From Ooceraea biroi (Eukaryota > Arthropoda > Insecta > Hymenoptera > Formicidae): a stretch of 64,000 bases of DNA. Location: assembly GCF_003672135.1 (NCBI RefSeq), contig NC_039519.1, forward strand, positions 6,014,001 to 6,078,000, read 5' to 3'. Each line of letters opens with the position of its first letter. The first letter of the stretch is position 1. The notes beneath the pieces are model-generated. The model saw only the letters and a program-made list of their open reading frames with translations, was not told where the DNA came from and did no database searches. The translations under genes and the position numbers were made by a program. This document shows positions 36,436 through 48,100 of this stretch, one piece after another.

Positions 36436-37435
36436 CAGGGTGATTCGTATAAAGTGACCGATTTAATTATTAGTGAAATTTGAAGACGTATGAAAAAAGA
36501 GTTTATACCGATATGTTCAGTACAAAGGGGGACACCATATAACGGATACGATTATTTTATGAGTGGAGGCGTTGAGGACATTTCAAGGTCAACTTCTTCT
36601 TTTTAATGGGATGCTGTATTTTTTATTTTATAGGATAGTAGCCCTTTTTAATATAAATTTAATGATACATTACATAAAAACATTCAAGGTCAATCAAGGC
36701 CAAAAATACATGATAAAATAAAATTCAAATGTATGATCTGTATTTCTGTTCTTTACAATAAATGTTCAAAGTTTTGACCTTGAACTCGACGACACAGATG
36801 AATTGTCTTGTTCGTGATATAATCCGTAATATTGAACGGGCACTATGTCTATGTCGATCTGGATATCGTTCATTTAATACTCTTGCAGTTTCAGCTGCAT
36901 TTTTTCCACATTCACCAAAAGTTATCAAAATGTCTACAATTTGTGAATTATTGTAATTAGCCATTACGTTCAGTGCTACGACTAATCTCATACTAAGGCT
37001 GCGTTCGCTTTGGCACTCACAACGTTTGTAAGCATCACTTGTCCTTACAATCTTTGTAATAATAACATTATGATAGCAGTTCCAAAGAAAACACAGCTCA
37101 TAGACCTAGACATACTGAGAGTCAAAGCGACCGACAGACGGATATACAGATCATACATTTGAATTTTATTTTATCATGTATTTTTGGCCTTGAATGTTTT
37201 TATGTAATGTATCATTAAATTTATATTAAAAAGGACTACTATCCTATAAAATAAAAAATACAGCATCCCATTAAAAAGAAGTTGACTTTAAAATGTCCTC
37301 AACGCCTCCACTCATAAAATAATCGTATCCGTTATATGGTGTCCCCTTTGTACTGAACATATCGGTATAAACTCTTTTTTCATGTCTTCAAATTTCACTA
37401 ATAATTAAATCGGTCACTTTATACGAATCACCCTG
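36436..37435. mobile_element. 1,000-bp Tc1/mariner-type element with ~300-bp terminal inverted repeats
   Basis: Bounded by TA dinucleotides (36434-36435, 37436-37437) and by CAGGGTGATTCGTATAAAG / its reverse complement. The arms (36436-~36744 and ~37144-37435) are near-identical apart from small indels, such as a 12-bp difference at AAGGTCAATCAAGG. The ~400-bp centre still holds the start of a transposase gene on the minus strand. This is an internally deleted, non-autonomous copy whose arms could form a long hairpin RNA. Confidence 0.88.
36725..36964 (-). pseudogene. Truncated mariner-type transposase, N-terminal helix-turn-helix only
   Basis: From the internal methionine at 36964 the frame reads MANYNNSQIVDILITFGECG, then NAAETARVLNERYPDRHRHS and ARSILRIISRTRQ. 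This pattern (an E/D-I-V-D helix, GE.G.NA..AAR..NERYPDR, then an SARSILR recognition helix) is that of the DUF4817 helix-turn-helix common at the N-terminus of insect mariner-like proteins. It would bind the element's terminal repeats. After ~55 residues the frame runs into unrelated sequence and the left terminal repeat and stops. The DDE catalytic domain is absent. An open frame continues upstream to 36991, but the internal methionine fits the family start better. Confidence 0.72.
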
Positions 37436-37437
37436 TA

Positions 37438-38281
37438 TATTAAGTACGTGCAGCCACGTCAGCGTAGTTAAAGATTACGCAAGCAACTGAAGATTAAAGA
37501 CCGCCTATATTTATGTTGCGATTTGAATGTGTAGTTCCACATTTTGTAGAGAAAGTTTTCTGTATATCAACGTCGCGTCTACAAAGGGAGGAAAAGTAAA
37601 ATATCTGTCCTTCCCGCGTGTGGCGCGGATGATCTAAGCCGCTTAATTGCTCACGTTTAAGCCATAACGCCAGCAATATGTAGCGAGGGATCGACGAGCG
37701 TCCCATAAAATCCGGCCAGTAGTAGTATAATCAAAGTCGTCTCGTCGTCCAACAGTTAGCCCCCCGCGACGAGAGGAGACCTCGTCGTCGCCGTTCGTGG
37801 CTTTCGGCGTGGGAGGCGGAAAAGGTCGCCGTGGAGTGACGAGCGGAAGGAAATAGAAAGAGAAAGAGAGGGAGACGGAGAGATAGAGGAAAGGACGCAA
37901 AGAGGAGGAGCGCTCGAAAGGATAGAGGACGTTCTCCGTCGACGGGTAAGCCCACGATTTATGGTAGCGTCGCGACGTCCGTCTTCACTCGCCGTGACGC
38001 CCTTCCACCTACTACTCGAAAAGTCCGATGCTAGAGCACCGCCATGCGCGACGGGAAGCCACGTAGTCGCCGTCTTCCTGCCCATATTCTCCTCGTCCAT
38101 GGGATAGAAATAACGTGCCATCGAGGTGCAAAGAATACGCGTGCTGCTCGCGACGACATTATCTCTCGATACTCATGATGGCTATATGATGCGCTTATTA
38201 AAGCGCCGATTAATATTACATGCGTTTTTATTGCAATTACAAGCGCAACTCATGAAACTATCTACGTCAATGAGGCGTCTT
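37438..38281. other. Single-copy DNA with a GA-rich tract
   Basis: No recognisable gene. 37841-37925 is purine-rich (GAAAGAGAAAGAGAGGGAGA-like). Minus-strand open frames of 70-121 aa here are serine/proline-rich low complexity arising from that tract. Confidence 0.5.
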
Positions 38282-38821
38282 ACAAGTAACACTACCCAAG
38301 TGTCACACGCCGATTTTGATAAGCTTTGAATATGTTGTTGTCTAGGTCAAAATATGAGATACATATTTTTTTTATATCGGCCCGTTTTGCCATTAAGGGG
38401 GTGAAACACCCTCTTGAAAAAAATCGGGTTTTATATTTCTTAGCGAATACCGTCGAAACAATAAAACATATAAGAAAAAGTTTCAAGTAAAAGTTTTATG
38501 GATTCTAATGTACTTTATAACAGTGCAATCAGATTTTTCAAAATTCCTTTCCCCCTCCACAATTTTTGAAAATTTTAAAATTTATCTTTCAGCAAAACTT
38601 CAAGCATATTTAACGACAATTCAACCATATATGATAAGGTCATATTCTGAAAACGCATTTTTCAAAAATAAGCTAAAAGTACCTCTATATCGCCCCCTTT
38701 CACCCCCTTAATGGCAAAACGGGCCGATATAAAAAAATATGTATCTCATATTTTGACCTAGACAACAACATATTCAAAGCTTATCAAAATCGGCGTGTGA
38801 CACTTGGGTAGTGTTACTTGT
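38282..38821. mobile_element. 540-bp fold-back element with ~125-bp inverted ends
   Basis: The left end ACAAGTAACACTACCCAAG and right end CTTGGGTAGTGTTACTTGT are exact reverse complements, and the homology continues inwards through TCACACGCCGATTTTGATAA and GGGCCGATATAA to about 38405 / 38698. The ~280-bp AT-rich centre has no recognisable coding. The ends differ from the CAGGGTG class and no clear target duplication is visible, so the superfamily is unknown. Confidence 0.8.
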
Positions 38822-41377
38822 TAGTATTTTGTACTTGATAATCGACAGTCATTTATTTATTTCTAAGGATCGTTTCAGCCTCTATTCCAATCTTTTTCAA
38901 GTCTTCCAACTCAAATCAATAATATTCTTGTTGAAATGGATAACTCGAAAGAAGATGCGAAACGACACGACATTTTTGCATTTCGTGCGCAGTTATTCTT
39001 TAAACTCGGCCAGAGAATTGAGACGCGTATCTGTTCTTGATTAAGATGAAATTTTAATTCGATCATCCGCGGTTGGCACATCATCGAGCGTCTCTGTCCA
39101 ATTTCACCATCGACGACGGTAACTCGCACGACGTATCTCGTTGTTCCGGCGCGTAATGCTCCGGCCGGTCGCGGTTCACGCGAGATCACCGCACAATGGA
39201 TTCATTTCCGGCGATGAGCATGCCGGGCTTCAGCGCCGCGATCGCGCTGTTACTCGAAAATTCTCGTCGTGAAACGGACGGGCAATAAGAGCAGCGCGGG
39301 GGAAAGGGAGCCGGCGGCTACCCGCGTCCACCCCTTCTCTTTCTTTCCCCGTCCACGGGATACGTATCAGTATGCGCGGTACGATTCGGCCACATCTCGC
39401 GCTCATCCCTCGACTTATTGCGGCTTAGCTCCCTCCATCGCGGCACACACGCCGCCGTATTCGTCCCTGTGGATACCGCCGTCGCACCCTGAGCACATCC
39501 CCGGCGAGCTGGTGGCTCCGTACACGCGCGCCGGGCTTACACACGTCCGCCTTGCGCCCAAAGCCTCTAAATTGTTTCCATCATAAGTCCAGATACTCGC
39601 GGCGCATATATACGCCGGGATAACCTTCCGTCGCCTTCCAGGACCCACCCCAGTCCCCTCCGTCGCGAAAGGTGTTCGTGAATTACGCGAGCCACTCGTA
39701 CCATTAACCCCCGAGGATAAGCTTAAGCCTACGAATACGTCCTTTTCTGCTTTCGGTGTCTTCACTGTGCAACCCCATTAGCTCGCGCGTGAACTTTATG
39801 ACTTCAGAAGGCGATCGAAATGCCGAGTCGCCCTTAAAAAGATTCTTGGAAGTACTTTTAATTGCAAGTTGGACTGCGTTCCCTGTCCTATCCTTCGTCG
39901 ATAAATGATCGCGCGGTTGGGACAATTTGAAGGATCGAACGATCTCGTCGAGATCTGCGCGGTATGGCTACCGGATCCATAACTCTGTCTCGCTCGCGTC
40001 GGGACCGTACGGACGTTTATCCGGCCCGTCGGTTTCGACGCAGAGATATTAAAGTGCCGGTAGGTGGTCTCCTTGTGGCGTGGCGGAGGATAAAAATGTA
40101 GACGGTCTTCGGGGTTATTGGCAAATAACCGTACGCTGTAACGGCATGATGTCTTTCGCTCGACGTTCTGGCGTACGGCGATGATGATAAGTTGGGATGC
40201 GTGTGCGTTTTCGAGGCTTCGCGGAAGATAAAAGAAGATTCACACAGCAGAGGCTCGATCCCTGTCATATATAAACTCTTCGGTTATAAACGTTGAGGTT
40301 GAAGGGTTGAGATACGAAATGCACGTGAAATACGGTTCACCCGGAGTGTCCAATGCTTGTAATGAAGATACCAATGTTACAGCTTGACACAGAGATCGTG
40401 GACCGAAATCTTTTTCGAGAACGTATCGCGGCATATTTGCAACAATCGCACAGTCGATAATCGATTCGTTGAGTAAACTACACACCTACTTCCAAATGTG
40501 ACTCGGCCTGGCGCCGTCAAAGTGTCGCAATGCGGTGTAGAAGATCTCATACGTGTTTTATGGGCGCCGGCGTGTAAACTCGTATCGGAATAACTGTGTG
40601 CTCGGCGGCTGAAGGGTGGAGACGGGGGTGGCTGCCGGGGGGATGACTGAGGTGTACGCGACGATGGAGTCGGCGTTTGCCGGGGGAGGATGAGATGGAC
40701 TGGGACGAGAAACGGGACGGGTTACTGTGCAGAGCACGATGGGATCGGAGAGAAGAGGAAGGAAGGACGCAAACGGGGTTCGCTGTGGGTGGGAAGGAGG
40801 AAAGGGGAATCAGCAGCAGGGGGAATGGAACGGGATGATAGCGAGGTCTGATTACGTATTTACGAGGAGCGGAGGCAGGAGCGGAAGAGAAAATTCGCTC
40901 GGTTCCGCGGTTCCACGGACGGCTGTGCGACTATTTGAATTATGCATGGACACGGCTTGCCTACAACGTGTATTGTTTGCGGTACGCGATTCCGATTCTT
41001 GAGAGCGACGGTGTACGTATGACGCCGGTAGGAACAAGTAAAATCCCACATTGGGCTACACCAGCTCCGCGAAAGCTGAGCCAAAAGCTGCACCGAAGCT
41101 CGGATTTCCTTAATTATGCTCTTTTCACACAATTATCTTTTGTGCGTATTTTCTTACTATTTATTATTGTGAGCGGATTTTATACATATCTAAAACGTCA
41201 CGCTTTTATAAATTCTTAATAGAAAACATGAAAATAAAAGTATAAACAATATTGCACGTATAAAGATATTGAAAATATTAATTTTTATGAGCATATTATT
41301 ATAAAGCAATATGTAAAATAATAATATTATTTATATATATGTCATCTCAATTAAATCCATAATTTTGTTAGAAATTA
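38822..41377. other. Single-copy DNA without a recognisable gene
   Basis: Mixed CpG-rich (39050-40250) and AT-rich (38822-38960, 41100-41370) sequence. 40560-40840 is G-rich (GGGGG clusters). Open frames of up to 116 aa have no recognisable domains. Confidence 0.5.
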
Positions 41378-41379
41378 TA

Positions 41380-42133
41380 CAGGATGAGGCATCTAAAACA
41401 GGCCACCTGAATATCTCGGCTGTTATTGGTGATAGAAAAAAATATGTCAGACCAAACTTGCATGGTTTCGAGGGACACATAATTCGTTCTAAATAATTTT
41501 TTATTAGATGGACGCGTAGAGGTCATATGAAGGTCAACTTCGTTTTTTAATGGTATGATATATTTTTTTACGTACCATCTAGTAGAACGTTTGAAGATGC
41601 GCGCATTGATCTACGGGTCAAAATCATTCAAGGTCACTGAAGGCTAAAATTTCTAACGGCTAGAACTTTTTCATTTCTGAGTTTACGGTATTTTCAATAG
41701 CAGAGAACTCTAGGCAATATAAAAAATAATGATAACAACAACTCAGAACTTCGCGGAAAAAGAAAAAATTTCTAAGGGCTAGAACTTTTTCATTTCTGAG
41801 TTTACAGTATTTTCAATAGCAGAGAACTCTAGGCAATATAAAGTAAATTATTTTCCCTTGCAGTTGGCCTTCAGTGACCTTGAATGATTTTGATCCGTAG
41901 ATCAATGTGCGCATCTTCAAACGCTCTACTAGATGGTACGTAAAAAAACATATCATACCATTTAAAAAAACGAAGTTGACCTTCATATGACCTCTACGCG
42001 TCCAACTAATAAAAAACTATTTAGAACAAATTATGTGTCCCTCGAAACCATGCAAGTTTGGTCTGACACATTTTTTTCTATCACCAATAACAGCCGAGAT
42101 ATTCAGGTGGCCTGTTTTAGGTGCCTCACCCTG
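41380..42133. mobile_element. 754-bp mariner-type MITE, CAGG(G/A)TGAGGC family, with two internal subrepeats
   Basis: TA-flanked (41378-41379, 42134-42135). The arms start CAGGATGAGGCATCTAAAAC and end in the reverse complement of CAGGGTGAGGCACCTAAAAC. They share GGCCACCTGAATATCTCGGC and run ~250 bp inwards. Between the arms lie two direct copies of a ~118-bp unit containing AACTTTTTCATTTCTGAG and GCAGAGAACTCTAGGCAAT. Same family as 54451-55794. Confidence 0.88.
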
Positions 42134-42135
42134 TA

Positions 42136-45100
42136 TATACCTACGTATATACACATATGTATGTACATTGCAATTTATTGTAAAGACAGTCTACACGAGT
42201 ACAAAACACAGTTTTGATGAGGATTTTATGTTTGAAGAATATATACAAATAGACTCTCGGTAGTAGTTGCACAGTGTGAACTAATAAATCCAGCCACTAA
42301 ATCCTGGTCGTGAAAAACATGGCCGAGAGAAATCAGCACACGTGCATTCGCGGAAACTGCAAATTCTCAACCCTACCTTCTCGCCATTCACCATTTACCA
42401 ACCCTTGGTCCCACGCGCCGGTTTTATGCCGCTGATCGTCACGGACGAGCTTACGTTCCTTTTTGTCAAGTTCCTGTGAAAAACGTCGCCACAGTTGCGG
42501 AATGCTAATGTTCCGGCAGTCCTGGTTCCGCTTTGTGCAGTAAGCTGTGCGTCGCGTCGGCGCGAAACTACGTCGGCAGGAGAAGCATGGATCAAGCCTC
42601 GAAAAGCTACCGACGATTTCTGCAAGCGGTGCACCGTGAAATTCAACGCGGTAAATCCCGATATTTCAGGAAGCTGCCTTCGTTCCATCCGCAGCGGCGT
42701 TTCCGGTTTCGCGCGCGATATCGAGTAACGGCGAGCATTGTTCCATTTTTCGGGCCGCCTACGTTCTTAATTTAAGTTCGCCATCATGAGTAATTATGGG
42801 TGGGAACGATAATCGAAAATGTTCGAGAAATTCGTGATAATATCAGATCGCTAATCTTTATAAGTAATCGAGTACGTTTATAATTAATCTTTTTTGATAA
42901 TCTTATTAATTTTGCACACAATGAGTGCTGGTTTTTTAATTATTTAATTATCCTAATGGAGAAAGCAACTGGCGTCACTAAAAACTGCGAAATACTCTTG
43001 CCAATATTTTTATCACGATGCTTTAGGTATACACAACATGGCATGTCGTGGTATTCTCGAAGCAACAGTGCAAGTGCTCGTCGTTTCTTAATCCGATGTG
43101 ACGCATCGCTGATGCGATCGAGCGGAGTGAAGATTTCGACAAACACGCGAAAGAGAGAGAGGAACCGGGTCTGCATCCGTGAACACAGCGACGAATACTC
43201 ATGGATGTGTGAGTAAGAGTGATTCTATAGCCCGTCGTGGTTGCCTTAAGTCTCCGGTTGTTAAGCCGCGAGACGAATTCCCCTGGACGCGTTTCTTGCT
43301 AACGCTAACGCCGCACCTAATCTGCCTTTCGTCTCTCCTTCATCCATTTCGGCTATACAGCTCGGCTCTCCGCAGCCACGCTATGGCGAAAAGCTCTTTC
43401 CGTGCATTAGGACTTCTTGAACGAAGAACCGCCATCTCGAGGGCACATGGGACGCTAAGATCCCGAGCGTCGGTGCGAACAAAGCTTCTTTGCCGCGCGC
43501 AAATTATTCGGTACAGTTTAGCTAGCTACAATTGCTTTATATGTACGCGCGCACGCACACGTATCAAATTTATAACGAATATCATCGAAAATCACCACAT
43601 ATCATGACCACGAAGCTATAAAACGAGCAATCATGAGGAAAAGAGACATTACGGGAAGAAGAGTCGGCCAGAAGGCTCGAAAAAAAAGAAGAGTCGGCAA
43701 TCCCGCAGGACCTTATGAAAATTTAGCTAGCAACAGAGTCCTAAATCTCATTAAAACGCAGAACCCGCCGCGGGGTCGGCCGGCGGGGACGTGCCGGGGT
43801 TGCGAGCAGGGGCAGGGTGAATTCAAGGGGTGCGCGGGGAAGAGAAAGGGGGAGGTAGCGAGGGAGCCGCTGACTGCAGGGATGCCACCCTAATTACCTC
43901 TGGCTCGATAAAAAAAACGAATTAAAGAAAAGAATGAGGTGGGGCCGAGGGTGGGCTGCTCGTGACAGCCAGCTAATCGGGGTGTTTAAGAGTCTATACT
44001 GATCGCCAGGGCCTCGTTAAAACCGGGCGCGAGGGTAGGGCTCTCGCCGCCTTATTTTTGCCGGGCGCGATAATGGGGGTTGCTGCCGCTGGGGCGAAGT
44101 GACGGCGTAGGCGGTGTGGCGAGCGGGTGGATGGCAATGGTAAAGAATGTTGAATCGCATAGCCGCGACTATGATTTACGGGGCTAGGCCCGCGCCACTT
44201 TGCATACCGATCGGCGCGAGATCGCGCCCGGTTATTACGCGATGGTCACCGGGAACCCTCGTGATTCATCGGTTACGTGCGAAAAATGGCGGCGAAAAAT
44301 TGCACTGGCGATCACCCCCAATTTCGATCTAATTAACCGCGCGATTAATGCCGCCCTTGGCGACGAGCCTGCACTAGAAATGTATTTCGGCGCCGTAAAT
44401 CTTTGTACGCATATATGCGACGATTATGATGCATTGTTGCACCGATCGTTCCGCTTTCAATCTTCCAAGATGCAGCTTCTAGTTCGATAATCTTAGATTA
44501 CGTGACATGACAATATTATAAAGCCGCTGCGTAACGTAACAACATATAACGGTTAAGTTAAATTTTATTAATAGAATATGTCAAGTGTAATAAAGTGTGA
44601 AATAAAACCATGATAATGTTTGCTTATCTTGCCTCACGAGAGACTTTCGCTCGAGATGAACAATCTTGACAAAAATCAGCGACATCGACGTTAATAACGG
44701 AAACGGAAATAAAGAGAGAGAATATCTCAACCTTTTCTGTAGCTAGCGACGAGAACTTCTCGTAATTAAATAAAGTCTCTTTCTTCCGTTCGCCATTATC
44801 TCTTATCTAAGCGACGCGACGTCGCAGCGACGTCGACCGAGAGGCACCAGTCCCGATATTTTATTTATTTAGATGCCGAGATGAGAAAAAGTAATCAAGG
44901 GTGCGTTAATGGAAGGCCGGACTCTTCCCCGTTTCTGCCGGTGAACTCTTTTTTTTTGTTTCTGTTTCTCCCAGCCTCACCCTCCTGACTACCACCCCGC
45001 CACCTCCAGCCCCATCATCTCCTCCCCCTGCCCCTTTCGTTCCATCGCCCGCTATAATTACGCACCGACCGAGCTCTCGTGCGCCGCCTCGCTCCGAATA

Positions 45101-48100
45101 AATAACGCAAATGAAACTTGTCTACCTCACTGGCAACGACAGTGCCGCCGCGTTTGCCCGACGCGATATGTTCCATAAACGCAAATGTAAGCTTCAATTA
45201 GACGAGCGTGGTAATTGCTGGGATCGTTAACAGCGTAATTAATTAACGAGAATTGCTTACTCGTACTTAATTTCTCACAGGTAAGCGTCCGGAGCTATCC
45301 TCGCGTGATTATTAGTGGATCCTTTATTACTCGATCAAATCTGTTTAAATATATTAGTCGCTCAGGTACGTTTGTAGATGCACGAGGATCGCGGTATACG
45401 AGAATCCAGGCATTCCTTTGACACGCGTTACTCCAGTGAGATGGCTGAACTTTTACGTGGTTCTCTCCCCTCTGCGTTCCATTAACGCTTCGATTTTATA
45501 ATCAGCGTCGCAACACGCGCCTGATCTCGTGGGCATCCTCTTTCAACGATCCCTTAAATTACCACTCGCTCGTATTTTTGTCTGAATACGAGATGTGCTC
45601 GCCGTGCGGATCCCGGCCGCGCCGTTTCGCGCTGGTGATACGTCAACCGGTCGATTACCGATATCAATTATTGATACCGATATCCAGCTACATCCGGTGC
45701 GAAACGACGCGTACGCTCGTTTCTCGTGGACTTTCATTGCTCACACGAACAATTTTCCCTGTGATCCCCGTCGCTTTTTAAATATTAGATTTTAACGTGG
45801 CGCCGTTTCGAGTCTGTTATTGACGAAATTGAAAGGGCAGCGTATTCCGCGACATGCAGTTTCAGTATTTTCCTTTCGATGTCACTGTTGCCGTCTGACC
45901 AAACGTATCGAAATTAACCTCGCATTTTCCTCCCCCGCGACCCCCTCGCCACTGTCTGCCTCTTCTTTTTCCTCTCGTTCTCTCTCGCGCACGCAAACTC
46001 GCACACGGACCATCACATTGCGCCTCAAGGAAATTGAAACATCCACCGCCTCGGAGCAACGTGAAACCATGATTTAGAGAACGGTTTGAGTTATGTGCCC
46101 TCCTATATTAAAGTATTTCGAATGCAAAGCCATTTCGCACGCTTACCCGCCACAACGTAGTTTCCGCTGTGACTTTGCCTGTTTTCGTGAATACAATGAG
46201 CAACAACTTTCCACTCACGATGCTTATCGAACTCTTTTTGAAAGGCAGAGAAAAAGCTGTCCACGTAGCTTGTCAAACAGTATTTCTTGGTAATCAAAAT
46301 CGGAAATTTAATCTGAAAGATTAAAAAGACTTGAGATTCCGAAAGTTAGAATTGAGCGATTTCTCATTCGACGTGATGAATAAAAAACGAAACAAAGCTA
46401 GTCGCAGACAAGCCATCGAGCCGCGTTAATATAGCACAATGCACGACAAAGCTAATTCATGAAGAGTACAACAGAAAAAAGAACTTCGATGTAACATAAT
46501 AAACTTCTTAAGGAAAAATCAATTCTCCTTTGAATCATTTCACTTTATTCCACATGTGGATACTCAACGACGCAAACTGACTTTGTTGACAGTAGCGTCT
46601 TGCTTGGTCTGAAATTGAATTTGCTTCACGCGACGATCCATTATCGAGGACCTCGCATTTCCCTCAATTTGAGAGACCTCTCCCGACCCTCTCCATTCTG
46701 TTTTCTCCGGTGTCTTCGACGAGACGGAGGTTCGTGCACGTACAAGCAGGTAGCAAGGTAGCAACCGGGCGGGGAGGATGGACCATGCATTATGTATAAT
46801 ACATCACGTTATTGGTTCCCTCAGTGATTCCACCCCTTGCCGGCGTTATCGTGTACCGCGGCACGGCACGGCCTAGTAAAACATAAGCATCGGGAAACGA
46901 TAAATAAGAGAAACGTGGCCCGCATGCCGCGCGTTTCGCTCTCCCGCTGAAACCCGACGGAGGGAAAATGTCCCCGTCTCTCGCTGTAGTCCTCTCTTTC
47001 TTTCCTCCACGTTCGCTCTCTTCTCTTCCCTCCCGCACGACGTCCTGGCCGCGACGTTCCGTTCCGATTCCGTCTCCCTCCTGGTTTACGAGGGTAACGC
47101 CATCCACCCTAGACCACGGAAGCGTCGTCGAGGCTTTCTTCCGAACTCTCAAGCACCCTCGAAAGGAAAAACCGAACCACTACTTTTCGATTCAACCCCT
47201 CGACCTATCACGTATGCGTATATCCCGGGACCCCTACAGCGATACCGCTACGTGCTCTTCCGATATTACGCCAAATTGTTTAGCTTATTTGTAAGGATTT
47301 ATCGTGGGAATCTGCGAGATCAATCCAGCAACTCGAATGAGCACGGTAACTAAAAGCTCGATAATAAATATCCCATTTAAATTGAAATAACTGGAAGACG
47401 GTATTAGTTTTGAGGAAAATGCTTACAAAATAATAATAATGTATATTATTCTGCAATTATATGAGAAACATTTTTTATAAAACTGAAATTCATGGAGAAA
47501 AATTTAATCGATCCACGTTTTAATTTGTAATGACACAAAATAGTGAACGAAAGATTCGGGGATTTAACGTATCTTGAATAATTTATATTTTTATCAACTC
47601 ATATCTCGATATCGTTACATCCTCCATCGCCATCGAGTCTGGCCATAAACAAAGCAGCGGTGTCTTCGCTGACGAGGAGGAGAGACCCGGTATCGCCGTA
47701 CATCATCGCGAAGGGACGACAAGGCGTGATGATAAAAGAGGGGTAGCACCGTGGAGGCCGAGGGCGGCGGGTCGTATGTAATATCGGCATTAGGGAATAT
47801 GTCAACATTCATCACGTTATCAAGTCGGCCGCACACACTGCGTGTTGATACACAATTATGCGTGGCAGCGCGCCGCGTTCTCCGCCGTTCTTCGACGCTC
47901 GGCCGCTCGAAGCGAAGCGGAAGCGAGAACTCGAGGATACACCAAGGCAATGAGCCGCCATCCCTTGCGAGGCGAGAGGTCACTGGACGTTTGCCATACA
48001 GCACCACCACATGCGCTTGGTGATCCATGAGTCCTCCGAGAGAGAAAGAAAAAGAGAGAGATAGAGAAGGGGGAGGGGGGTGAGAGCAAGAGTTAGGGAA

